Under the pieces are notes generated by a model. It had not been told where the DNA came from and searched no databases. It worked only from the letters and a program-made list of their open reading frames with translations. A program made the position numbers and the translations under genes. 64,000 nt of DNA from Dallia pectoralis (taxonomy: Eukaryota; Chordata; Actinopteri; Esociformes; Umbridae), in assembly GCA_029465975.1 (NCBI GenBank), contig CM055737.1, positions 20,671,502-20,735,501 on the forward strand. Reading direction: 5' to 3'. This document shows positions 48,964 to 61,547 of the stretch, piece by piece. Position 1 is the first letter of the stretch. Every line of letters starts with the position of its first letter.

Positions 48964-50648
48964 TGCTGCTGCTGCGCCATAGTATGCAATGTGTTAAACC
49001 TATCAGTCATTACTCATGAATACACACTACTGCTGCATGCACCATAGTATGCAATGTGTTAAACCTATCAGTCAATACTCATGAATACACACTGCTGCTG
49101 CATGCACAATAGTATACAATGTGTTAAACCTATCAGTCATTACTCATGAATACACACTGCTGCTGCATGCACCATAGTATACAATGTGTTAAACCTATCA
49201 GTCATTACTCATGAATACACACTGCTGCTGCATGCACCATAGTATACAATGTGTTAAACCTATCAGTCATTACTCATGAATACACACTGCTGCTGCATGC
49301 ACCATAGTATACAATGTGTTAAACCTATCAGTCATTACTCATGAATACACACTGCTGCTGCATGCACCATAGTATACAATGTGTTAAACCTATCAGTCAT
49401 TACTCATGAATACACACTGCTGCTACATGCACCATAGTATACAATGTGTTAAATCACCATAGTATACAATGTGTTAAACCTATCAGTCATTACTCATGAA
49501 TACACACATGCACCATAGTATACAATGTGTTAAACCTATCAGTCATTACTCATGAATACACACTGCTGCTGCATATAGTATACAATGTGTTAAACCTATC
49601 AGTCATTACTCATGAATACACACTGCTGCAACATGCACCATAGTATGCAATGGGTTAAACCTATCAGTCAATACTCATGAATACACACTGCTGCATGCAA
49701 GATAGTATACAATGTGTTAAACCTATCAGTCATTACTCATGAATACACACTACTGCTGCAAGCACCATAGTATACAATGTGTTAAACCTATCAGTCATTA
49801 CTCATTACTACAGTAGCTAACGCTAGCTAGCAGCGCTAACGCTAGCATCCATTCATGCTGCAGGCTGTCTAATGTATGCTACTTACAGTAGTAGCTAACG
49901 CTAGCTAACATGCGCTAGCTAGCGCGCTAACGCTAGCTAACATGCTAACGTGTAAACAGAGACCCAGAGAAAGAACTTACCTATCCATTCATGGCTGCAG
50001 GCTGTCTGAATGTATGCATAAACTTACAGTAGTAGCTAACGCTAGCTACGCTAACAGCTAACATGCTAACGATAGCTAGCGCGCTAACGCTAGCTAACAT
50101 GCTAACGTGTAAACAGAGACCCAGAGAAAGAAGTTACCCATCCATTCATTGCTGCAGGCTGTCTGAATGTATGCATAAACTTACAGTAGTAGCTAACGCT
50201 AGCTAAGCTAACGCTAGCTAACATGCTAACGATAGCTAGCGCGCTAACGCTAGCTAACATGCTAACGTGTAAACAGAGACCCAGAGAAAGAACTTACCTA
50301 TCCATTCATGGCTGCAGGCTGTCTGAATGTATGCATAAACTTACAGTAGTAGCTAACGCTAGCTAACGCTAGCTAACATGCTAACGATAGCTAGCGCGCT
50401 AACGCTAGCTAACATGCTAACGTGTAAACAGAGACCCAGAGAAAGAAGTTACCCATCCATTCATTGCTGCAGGCTGTCTGAATGTATGCATAAACTTACA
50501 GTAGTAGCTAACGCTAGCTAGCGAGCTAACGCTAGCTAACATGCTAACGATAGCTAGCGCGCTAACGCTAGCTAACATGCTAACGCTAACATGTAAACAG
50601 GACCCAGAGAAAGAACTTACCCATTCATTCATTCTTTCTTTGCTGCAG
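48964..50648 (+). repeat. satellite stretch between cores 6 and 7
   Basis: 65-bp minisatellite to about 49807 with several identical neighbouring units, then about five 163-bp units with varying GCTAAC-run lengths. The last unit reads AACAGGACCCAGAG. Confidence 0.9.
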
Positions 50649-51614
50649 GATATGTCTGTGGCTGTTGATTGCAGTGTCTGTGGCTGTTGCCTGGCAGCCA
50701 TGCCTTTGTCAGGAGGACCAGCTGTTCTCATCGATATCAGAGCGCGCTGCCTCCTCCCCCCCACCCCTTCCAGAATGTTCCTACTATTTAGCCAATCAAC
50801 AACCAGAAAATGCTGCTTCACTGTCTATCATTTCAAAAGATTCAGACATGGTCGTATACTTTTAGCTCTACTAACCAGAGTTTTACTCACACAGTTTAAA
50901 CAATTACATCATGAGAATCCTAAGAACCAGGCGGACATTTTGATGTATAACATGTATCTGTAACCCCAGAAATGTAGGCGCTATCACAATTTACAAACGA
51001 ACAAAAAAACACCAAAAATCGCTTTCAAATTAGAGTGGAGAAAATCACCGTTTCTATGGATGTCTATGGGGAGGCGCAAGTTGGAAACAAAAGGACATAA
51101 CGAAATAAATATATATGTTACAGCTTATATTTGAACATTTTGAGTGACAGCACAAATAGATGAACGTTTTGATATGCCATTTGTGTGTAAAGGGTTGAAA
51201 CTCAGGCAGCAGTAGCAGTTTACAAATGTTCTCTACATTTTCTGCTGAATGGGCTCTCACACTCTAGTTTTGAAGATTCCGTCAATGTATTTCAATGGGG
51301 ATTAATTAGCGACATTATCGTTAATATTTCGTAAACTACATAACGAAACCTTCTACAAAACAATGCCAACTAAATAGAGTTCGGGACGCACATTTTGACA
51401 CCTTTTTTGTCCATCTAGTGCAAAAACTGTGGGAGGAGTAGGCGGGGACAAAATTGATATAATAATAATAATAATAATAGATATGTGTCCTTGACCATAG
51501 TCAAGCACACATAACTAGATAGCGTACAATTTCTGCAGAAATTGTGATGATGTGTGCTTGCGGCCACCCGTAGTCGACTGTGTACTGATATCAACTGCCA
51601 AACTGAGGTGACAC
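50649..51614 (+). repeat. macrosatellite core copy 7
   Basis: About 966 bp. The (TAA)n tract is followed by a short insert containing the hairpin CTTGAC-CATA-GTCAAG (51490-51505), absent from most cores. The perfect palindrome is present. Confidence 0.9.
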
Positions 51615-53274
51615 TGCTGCTGCTGCACCATAGTATGCAATGTGTTAAACCTATCAGTCATTACTCATGAATACACACTGCTGCTGCAAGCACCATAGTA
51701 TACAATGTGTTAAACCTATCAGTCATTACTCATGAATACACACTGCTGCAACATGCACCATAGTATACAATGTGTTAAACCTATCAGTCATTACTCATGA
51801 ATACACACTGCTGCATGCAAGCACCATAGTATACAATGTGTTAAACCTATCAGTCATTACTCATGAATACACACTGCTGCTGCATGCACCATAGTATACA
51901 ATGTGTTAAACCTATCAGTCATTACTCATGAATACACACTACTGCTGCATGCACCATAGTATGCAATGTGTTAAACCTATCAGTCATTACTCATGAATAC
52001 ACACTACTGCTGCATGCACCATAGTATGCAATGTGTTAAACCTATCATACAATGTGTTAAACCTATCAGTCATTACTCATGAATACACACTGCTGCTGCA
52101 TGCACCATAGTATACAATGTGTTAAACCTATCAGTCATTACTCATGAATACACAATGCTGCTACATGCACCATAGTATACAATGTGTTAAACCTATCAGT
52201 CATTACTCATTAATACACACTACTGCTGCAAGCACCATAGTATACAATGTGTTAAACCTATCAGTCATTACTCATGAATACACACTGCTGCTACATGCAC
52301 CATAGTATACAATGTGTTAAACCTATCAGTCATTACTCATGAATACACACTGCTGCTACATGCACCATAGTATGCAATGTGTTAAACCTATCAGTCATTA
52401 CTCATGAATACACACTGCTGCTACATGCACCATAGTATACAATGTGTTAAACCTATCAGTCATTACTCATTACTACAGTAGTAGCTAACTAGCTAGCTAA
52501 GCTAGCTAACATGCTAACGTGTAAACAGAGCTAGCTAACATGCATAACGCTAGCTAACGCTAGCGCGCTAACGCTAGCTAACATGCTAACATGCTGTAAA
52601 CAGAGACCCAGAGAAAGAATCTTACCTATCCATTCATTGCTGCAGGCTGTCTGAATGTATGCATAAACTTACAGTAGTAGCTAACTAGCTAGCTAACGCT
52701 AGCTAACATGCTAACGATAGCTAACGCGCTAACGCTAGCTAACATGCTAACGTGTAAACAGAGACCCAGAGAAAGAAGTTACCCATCCATTCATTGCTGC
52801 AGGCTGTCTGAATGTATGCATAAACTTACAGTAGTAGCTAACGCTAGCTAGCGAGCTAACGCTAGCTAACATGCTAACGATAGCTAGCGCGCTAACGCTA
52901 GCTAACATGCTAACGTGTAAACAGAGACCCAGAGAAAGAACTTACCTATCCATTCATGGCTGCAGGCTGTCTGAATGTATGCATAAACTTACAGTAGTAG
53001 CTAACGCTAGCTAACATGCTAACGATAGCCTAACGCTAGCTAACATGCTAACGTGTAAACAGAGACCCAGAGAAAGAAGTTACCCATCCATTCATTGCTG
53101 CAGGCTGTCTGAATGTATGCATAAACTTACAGTAGTAGCTAACGCTAGCTAGCGAGCTAACGCTAGCTAACATGCTAACGATAGCTAGCGCGCTAACGCT
53201 AGCTAACATGCTAACGTGTAAACAGGGACCCAGAGAAAGAACTTACCCATCCATTCATTCTTTCTTTGCTGCAG
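51615..53274 (+). repeat. satellite stretch between cores 7 and 8
   Basis: 65-bp minisatellite to about 52473, with one truncated unit near 52047, then about five 163-bp units. The first is scrambled (52480-52620). Confidence 0.9.
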
Positions 53275-54206
53275 GATATGTCTGTGGCTGTTGATTGCAG
53301 TGTCTGTGGCTGTTGCCTGCCAGCCATGCCTTTGTCAGGAGGACCAGCTGTTCTCATCGATATCAGAGCGCGCTGCCTCCTCCCCCCCACCCCTTCCAGA
53401 ATGTTCCTACTATTTAGCCAATCAACAACCAGAAAATGCTGCTTCACTGTCTATCATTTCAAAAGATTCAGACATGGTCGTATACTTTTAGCTCTACTAA
53501 CCAGAGTTTTACTCACACAGTTTAAACAATTACATCATGAGAATCCTAAGAACCAGGCGGTCATTTTGATGTATAACATGTATCTGTAACCCCAGAAATG
53601 TAGGCGCTATCACAATTTACAAACGAACAAAAAAACACCAAAAATCGCTTTCAAATTAGAGTGGAGAAAATCACCGTTTCTATGGATGTCTATGGGGAGG
53701 CGCAAGTTGGAAACAAAAGGACATAACGAAATAAATATATATGTTACAGCTTATATTTGAACATTTTGAGTGACAGCACAAATAGATGAACGTTTTGATA
53801 TGCCATTTGTGTGTAAAGGGTTGAAACTCAGGCAGCAGTAGCAGTTTACAAATGTTCTCTACATTTTCTGCTGAATGGGCTCTCACACTCTAGTTTTGAA
53901 GATTCCGTCAATGTATTTCAATGGGGATTAATTAGCGACATTATCGTTAATATTTCGTAAACTACATAACGAAACCTTCTACAAAACAATGCCAACTAAA
54001 TAGAGTTCGGGACGCACATTTTGACACCTTTTTGTCCATCTAGTGCAAAAACTGTGGGAGGAGTAGGCGGGGACAAAATTGATATAATAATAATAATAAT
54101 AACTAGATAGCGTACAATTTCTGCAGAAATTGTGATGATGTGTGCATAGTTGCGGCCACCCGTAGTCGACTGTGTACTGATATCAACTGCCAGACTGAGG
54201 TGACAC
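53275..54206 (+). repeat. macrosatellite core copy 8
   Basis: About 932 bp, with GCGGTCATTTTG where most cores have GCGGACATTTTG, a change shared with core 10. It has a short (TAA)n tract, the perfect palindrome, and CATAGT inserted before TGCGGCC. Confidence 0.9.
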
Positions 54207-55369
54207 TGCTGCTGCTGCACCATAGTATGCAATGTGTTAAACCTATCAGTCATTACTCATGAATACACACTACTGCTGCAAGCACCATAGTATGCAATGT
54301 GTTAAACCTATCAGTCATTACTCATGAATACACACTGCTGCTGCATGCACCATAGTATACAATGTGTTAAACCTATCAGTCATTACTCATGAATACACAC
54401 TGCTGCTGCATGCACCATAGTATACAATGTGTTAAACCTATCAGTCATTACTCATGAATACACACTGCTGCTACATGCACCATAGTATACAATGTGTTAA
54501 ACATATCAGTCATTACTCATGAATACACACTGCTGCATGCACCATAGTACCAATGTGTTTAGTATCAGTCATTACCCATGTGTTAAATCACCATAGTATA
54601 CAAATGTGTTAAACCTATCAGTCATTACTCATGAATACACACTGCTGCTGCATGCACCATAGTATACAATGTGTTAAACCTATCAGTCATTACTCATGAA
54701 TACACACTGCTGCAACATGCACCATAGTATGCAATGGGTTAAACCTATCAGTCAATACTCATGAATACACACTGCTGCAACATGCACCATAGTATACAAT
54801 GTGTTAAACCTATCAGTCATTGCTCATGACTACACACTGCTGCAATGCACCATAGTATACAATGTGTTAAACCTTCAGTCAACCTACTGCTGCATCATAG
54901 TCATTACTCATTACTACCCATCCATTCACAGTAGCATAGCTAACGCTAGCTAGCTAACGCTAGCTAACTAACGCTAGCTAACATGCTAACGTGTAAACAG
55001 AGACCCAGAGAAAGAAGTTACCTATCCATTCATTGCTGCAGGCTGTCTGAATGTATGCATAAACTTACAGTAGTAGCTAACGCTAGCTAACGCTAGCTAA
55101 CATGCTAACGATAGCTAGCGCGCTAACGCTAGCTAACATGCTAACGTGTAAACAGAGACCCAGAGAAAGAAGTTACCCATCCATTCATTGCTGCAGGCTG
55201 TCTGAATGTATGCATAAACTTACAGTAGTAGCTAACGCTAGCTAGCGCGCTAACGCTAGCTAACATGCTAACGATAGCTAGGCTGCGCTAACGCTAGCTA
55301 ACATGCTAACGTGTAAACAGAGACCCAGAGAAAGAACTTACCCATTCATTCATTCTTTCTTTGCTGCAG
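54207..55369 (+). repeat. satellite stretch between cores 8 and 9
   Basis: 65-bp minisatellite to about 54915 with broken units at 54540-54590 and 54860-54930, then 163-bp units. Confidence 0.88.
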
Positions 55370-56298
55370 GATATGTCTGTGGCTGTTGATTGCAGTGTCT
55401 GTGGCTGTTGCCTGGCAGCCATGCCTTTGTCAGGAGGACCAGCTGTTCTCATCGATATCAGAGCGCGCTGCCTCCCCCCCACCCCTTCCAGAATGTTCCT
55501 ACTATTTAGCCAATCAACAACCAGAAAATGCTGCTTCACTGTCTATCATTTCAAAAGATTCAGACATGGTCGTATACTTTTAGCTCTACTAACCAGAGTT
55601 TTACTCACACAGTTTAAACAATTACATCATGAGAATCCTAAGAACCAGGCGGACATTTTGATGTATAACATGTATCTGTAACCCCAGAAATGTAGGCGCT
55701 ATCACAATTTACAAACGAACAAAAAAACCAAAAATCGCTTTCAAATTAGAGTGGAGAAAATCACCGTTTCTATGGATGTCTATGGGGAGGCGCAAGTTGG
55801 AAACAAAAGGACATAACGAAATAAATATATATGTTACAGCTTATATTTGAACATTTTGAGTGACAGCACAAATAGATGAACGTTTTGATATGCCATTTGT
55901 GTGTAAAGGGTTGAAACTCAGGCAGCAGTAGCAGTTTACAAATGTTCTCTACATTTTCTGCTGAATGGGCTCTCACACTCTAGTTTTGAAGATTCCGTCA
56001 ATGTATTTCAATGGGGATTAATTAGCGACATTATCGTTAATATTTCGTAAACTACATAACGAAACCTTCTACAAAACAATGCCAACTAAATAGAGTTCGG
56101 GACGCACATTTTGACACCTTTTTTGTCCATCTAGTGCAAAAACTGTGGGAGGAGTAGGGGTGGACAAAATTGTGATAATAATAATAATAATAACTAGATA
56201 GCACACATAACAATTTCTGCAGAAATTGTGATGATGTGTGCTTGCGGCCACCCGTAGTCGACTGTGTACTGATATCAACTGCCAAACTGAGGTGACAC
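55370..56298 (+). repeat. macrosatellite core copy 9
   Basis: About 929 bp. It has a shorter C-run and one CA dinucleotide missing in the AAAAAAACCAAAA stretch. The (TAA)n flank reads GATAGCACACATAACAATTTC, which changes the left arm of the palindrome's surroundings but keeps its 20-bp centre. Confidence 0.88.
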
Positions 56299-57433
56299 TG
56301 CTGCTGCTGCACCATAGAATGCAATGTGTTAAACCTATCAGTCATTACTCATGAATACACACTGCTGCAAGCACCATAGTATACAATGGGTTAAACCTAT
56401 CAGTCATTACTCATGAATACACACTGCTGCTGCATGCACAATAGTATACAATGTGTTAAACCTATCAGTCATTACTCATGAATACACACTGCTGCTGCAT
56501 GCACCATAGTATACAATGTGTTAAACCTATCAGTCATTACTCATGAATAAACACTGCTGTAAGCACCATAGTATACAATGTGTTAAACATATCAGTCATT
56601 ACACATGAATACACACTGCTGCTACATGCACCATAGTATACAATGTGTTAAATCACCATAGTATACAAATGTGTTAAACCTATCAGTCATTACTCATGAA
56701 TACACACTGCTGCTGCATGCACCATAGTATACAATGTGTTAAACCTATCAGTCATTACTCATGAATACACACTGCTGCAACATGCACCATAGTATGCAAT
56801 GGGTTAAACCTATCAGTCAATACTCATGAATACACACTGCTGCTGCATGCAAGATAGTATCCAATGTGTTAAACCTATCAGTCATTGCTCATGACTACAC
56901 ACTACTGCTGCAAGCACCATAGTATACAATGTGTTAAACCTATCAGTCATTACTCATTACTACAGTAGTAGCTAACGCTAGCTAGCTAACGCTAGCGCTA
57001 ACGCTAGCTAACATGCTAACGCTAGCTAGCGCGCTAACGCTAGCTAACATGCTAACGTGTAAACAGAGACCCAGAGAAAGAACTTACCTATCCATTCATG
57101 GCTGCAGGCTGTCTGAATGTATGCATAAACTTACAGTAGTAGCTAACGCTAGCTAACGCTAGCTAACATGCTAACGATAGCTAGCGCGCTAACGCTAGCT
57201 AACATGCTAACGTGTAAACAGAGACCCAGAGAAAGAAGTTACCCATCCATTCATTGCTGCAGGCTGTCTGAATGTATGCATAAACTTACAGTAGTAGCTA
57301 ACGCTAGCTAGCGAGCTAACGCTAGCTAACATGCTAACGATAGCTAGCGCGCTAACGCTAGCTAACATGCTAACGTGTAAACAGGGACCCAGAGAAAGAA
57401 CTTACCCATTCATTCATTCTTTCTTTGCTGCAG
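56299..57433 (+). repeat. satellite stretch between cores 9 and 10
   Basis: 65-bp minisatellite to about 56963, whose unit order closely follows the stretch between cores 4 and 5 (TGTAAGCACC, ATTACACATG, GATAGTATCC variants). Then three 163-bp units. Confidence 0.9.
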
Positions 57434-58409
57434 GATATGTCTGTGGCTGTTCATTGCAGTGTCTGTGGCTGTTGCCTGGCAGCCATGCCTTTGTCAGGAG
57501 GACCAGCTGTTCTCATCGATATCAGAGCGCGCTGCCTCCTCCCCCCCACCCCTTCCAGAATGTTCCTACTATTTAGCCAATCAACAACCAGAAAATGCTG
57601 CTTCACTGTCTATCATTTCAAAAGATTCAGACATGGTCGTATACTTTTAGCTCTACTAACCAGGGTTTTACTCACACAGTTTAAACAATTACATCATGAG
57701 AATCCCAAGAACCAGGCGGTCATTTTGATGTATAACATGTATCTGTAACCCCAGAAATGTAGGCGCTATCACAATTTACAAACGAACAAAAAAACACAAG
57801 AAATCGCTTTCAAATTAGAGTGGAGAAAATCACCGTTTCTATGGATGTCTATGGGGAGGCGCAAGTTGGAAACAAAAGGACATAACGAAATAAATATATA
57901 TGTTACAGCTTATATTTGAACATTTTGAGTGACAGCACAAATAGATGAACGTTTTGATATGCCATTTGTGTGTAAAGGGTTGAAACTCAGGCAGCAGTAG
58001 CAGTTTACAAATGTTCTCTACATTTTCTGCTGAATGGGCTCTCACACTCTAGTTTTGAAGATTCCGTCAATGTATTTCAATGGGGATTAATTAGCGACAT
58101 TATCGTTAATATTTCGTAAACTACATAACGAAACCTTCTACAAAACAATGCCAACTAAATAGAGTTCGGGACGCACATTTTGACACCTTTTTGTCCATCT
58201 AGTGCAAAAACTGTGGGAGGAGTAGGGGTGGACAAAAGTGATATAATAATAATAATAATAATTATGTGAGATTACAATATGTGTCATTGACCATGAATAC
58301 ACAGCATAACACCATAGTATACAATTTCTGCAGAAATTGTGATGATGTGTGCTTGCGGCCACCCGTAGTCGACTGTGTACTGATATCAACTGCCAAACTG
58401 AGGTGACAC
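57434..58409 (+). repeat. macrosatellite core copy 10
   Basis: About 976 bp. The stretch after (TAA)n (58261-58320) is replaced by a different sequence that includes minisatellite-like pieces (CATGAATACAC, ACCATAGTATAC) before the palindrome. This suggests a patch copied from a 65-bp unit. Confidence 0.88.
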
Positions 58410-59043
58410 TGCTGCTGCTGCACCATAGAATGCAATGTGTTAAACCTATCAGTCATTACTCATGAATACACACTGCTGCAAGCACCATAGTATACAATGG
58501 GTTAAACCTATCAGTCAATACTCATGAATACACACTGCTGCTGCATGCACGATAGTATGCAATGTGTTAAACCTATCAGTCATTACTCATGAATACACAC
58601 TGCTGCTACATGCACCATATTATACAATGTGTTAAACCTATCAGTCATTAATCATGAATACACACTGCTGCTACATGCACCATAGTATACAATGTGTTAA
58701 ACATATCAGTCATTACTCATGAATACACACTACTGCTGCATGCACCATAGTAGCATATGAAACAGCATTATAAACTGCTAACGCTAGCTAGCGCGCTAAC
58801 GCTAGGTAACATGCTAACGTGTAAACAGAGACCCAGAGAAAGAACTTACCAATTCATTCATGCTGCAGCTGTAGCTAACGCTAGCTAGCGCGCTAACGCT
58901 AGCTAACATGCTAACGTTAGCTAACATGCTAACGTTAGCTAGCGCGCTAACGCTAGCTAACATGCTAACGCTAGCTAACATGCTAACGTGTAAACAGAGA
59001 CCAAGAGAAACAACTTACCCATTCATTCTTTTGATTGCTGCAG
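58410..59043 (+). repeat. short satellite stretch between cores 10 and 11
   Basis: Only about five 65-bp units, the ATTATAAACTG junction near 58770, and about one and a half GCTAAC units. It is the shortest inter-core region seen. Confidence 0.9.
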
Positions 59044-59421
59044 GCATATGTCTGTGGCTGTTGCCTGGCAGTGTATTTGGCTGTGGCCAGGCAACTATGC
59101 CTTTGTCAGGAGGAACACCTGTTCTCATCGATATCAGAGCGCGCTGCCTCCTCCCCCACCCCTTCCAGAATGTTCCTACTATTTAGCCAATCAACAACCA
59201 GAAAATGCTGCTTCACTGTCTATCATTTCAAAAGATTCAGACATGGTCGTATACTTTTAGCTCTACTAACCAGAGTTTTACTCAACAGTTTAAACAATTA
59301 CATCATGAGAATCCTAAGAACCAGGCGGACATTTTGATGTATAACATGTATCTGTAACCCCAGAAATGGATGCGCTATGGGAATTTACAAACGAACAAAG
59401 AAACACCAAAAATCGCAGCAG
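59044..59421 (+). repeat. macrosatellite core copy 11a, truncated
   Basis: The first 370 bp or so of a core with the GCATATG opening of core 5. It stops at AAAAATCG and is joined directly to a second core start, so two core 5' ends lie 378 bp apart. Confidence 0.88.
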
Positions 59422-60383
59422 GATATGTCTGTGGCTGTTGATTGCAGTGTCTGTGGCTGTTGCCTGGCAGCTATGCCTTTGTAAGGAGGACCAGCTGTTC
59501 TCATCGATATCAGAGCGCGCTGCCCCTTCCCCCGCCCCTTCCAGAATGTTCCTACTATTTAGCCAATCAACAACCAGAAAATGCTGCTTCACTGTCTATC
59601 AGTTCAAAAGATTCAGACATGGTCGTATACTTTTAGCTCTACTAACCAGAGTTTTACTCACACAGTTTAAACAATTACATCATGTGAATCCTAAGAACCA
59701 GGCGGACATTTTGATGTATAACATGTATCTGTAACCCCAGAAATGTAGGCGCTATCACAATTTACAAACGAACAAAAAAACACCAAAAATCGCTTTCAAA
59801 TTAGAGTGGAGAAAATCACCGTTTCTATAGATGTCTATGGGGAGGCGCAAGTTGGAAACAAAAGGACATAACGAAATAAATATATATGTTACAGCTTATA
59901 TTTGAACATTTTGAGTGACAGCACAAATAGATGAACGTTTTGATATGCCATTTGTGTGTAAAGAGTTGAAACTCAGGCAGCAGTAGCAGTTTACAAATGT
60001 TCTCTACATTTTCTGCTGAATGGGCTCTCACACTCTAGTTTTGAAGATTCCGTCAATGTATTTCAATGGGGATTAATTAGCGACATTATCGTTAATATTT
60101 CGTAAACTACATAACGAAACCTTCTACAAAACAATGCCAACTAAATAGAGTTCGGGACGCACATTTTGACACCTTTTTGTCCATCTAATGCAAAAACTGT
60201 GGGAGGAGTAGGCGGGGACAAAATTGATAATAATATGAGAAAATGTGTCCTGTGAGCACACATAATAATAATAATAATAATAACTAGATAGCGTACAATT
60301 TCTGCAGAAATTGTGATGATGTGTGCTTGCGGCCACCCGTAGTCGACTGTGTACTGATATCAACTGCCAAACTGAGGTGAAAC
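59422..60383 (+). repeat. macrosatellite core copy 11b
   Basis: About 962 bp and complete. It diverges slightly more than the others (CATCATGTGAATCC, TTTCTATAGATG, CATCTAATGC). A TGTGTCC-TGTGAG-CACACA insert interrupts the (TAA)n tract at 60244-60262. The perfect palindrome is kept. Confidence 0.9.
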
Positions 60384-61047
60384 TGCTGCTGCTGCGCCAT
60401 AGTATGCAATGTGTTAAACCTATCAGTCATTAGCCATGAATACACACTGCTGCTACATGCACCATAGTATACAATGTGTTAAACCTATCAGTCATTACTC
60501 ATGAATACACACTGCTGCTACATGCACATAGTATACAATGTGTTAAACCACCATAGTATGCAATGTGTTAAACCTATCAGTCATTACTCATGAATACACA
60601 CTGCTGCTGCATGCACCATAGTATACAATGTGTTAAACCTATCAGTCATTACTCATGAATACACACTACTGCTGCATGCACCATAGTATACAATGTGTTG
60701 AACCTATCAGTCATTACTCATGAATACACACTACTGCAACATGCACCATAGTATGCAATGGGTTAAACCTATCAGTCAATACTCATGAATACGCAATGCT
60801 GCTGCATGCAAGATAGTATCCAATGTGTTAAACCTATCAGTCATTGCTCATGACTACACACTACAGCTGCAAGCACCATAGTATACAATGTGTTAAACCT
60901 ATCAGTCATTACTCATACATACACACTGCTGCAAGCACCATAGTATACAATGTGTTAAACCTATCAGTCATTACACATGAATACACACTGCTGCAAGCAC
61001 CATAGTATACAATGTGTTAAACCTATCAGTCATTACTCATTACTACA
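60384..61047 (+). repeat. 65-bp minisatellite after core 11b
   Basis: About ten units in the same orientation as the earlier stretches. It ends with the ATTACTCATTACTACA junction that elsewhere leads into GCTAAC satellite, then an N run. Confidence 0.92.
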
Positions 61048-61547
61048 NNNNNNNNNNNNNNNNNNNNNNNNNNNNNNNNNNNNNNNNNNNNNNNNNNNNN
61101 NNNNNNNNNNNNNNNNNNNNNNNNNNNNNNNNNNNNNNNNNNNNNNNNNNNNNNNNNNNNNNNNNNNNNNNNNNNNNNNNNNNNNNNNNNNNNNNNNNNN
61201 NNNNNNNNNNNNNNNNNNNNNNNNNNNNNNNNNNNNNNNNNNNNNNNNNNNNNNNNNNNNNNNNNNNNNNNNNNNNNNNNNNNNNNNNNNNNNNNNNNNN
61301 NNNNNNNNNNNNNNNNNNNNNNNNNNNNNNNNNNNNNNNNNNNNNNNNNNNNNNNNNNNNNNNNNNNNNNNNNNNNNNNNNNNNNNNNNNNNNNNNNNNN
61401 NNNNNNNNNNNNNNNNNNNNNNNNNNNNNNNNNNNNNNNNNNNNNNNNNNNNNNNNNNNNNNNNNNNNNNNNNNNNNNNNNNNNNNNNNNNNNNNNNNNN
61501 NNNNNNNNNNNNNNNNNNNNNNNNNNNNNNNNNNNNNNNNNNNNNNN
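61048..61547. other. assembly gap, 500 N, at the minisatellite inversion
   Basis: Exactly 500 N separating forward and reverse arrays of the same 65-bp repeat. Confidence 0.99.

Noticed and set aside
39534..60031. A 68-codon minus-strand frame and a plus-strand frame of up to 140 codons conserved in the macrosatellite cores
   Set aside because: Non-coding parts of the cores are equally conserved, the plus frame changes with C-run length, and no recognised domain is present. Conservation is explained by repeat homogenisation.
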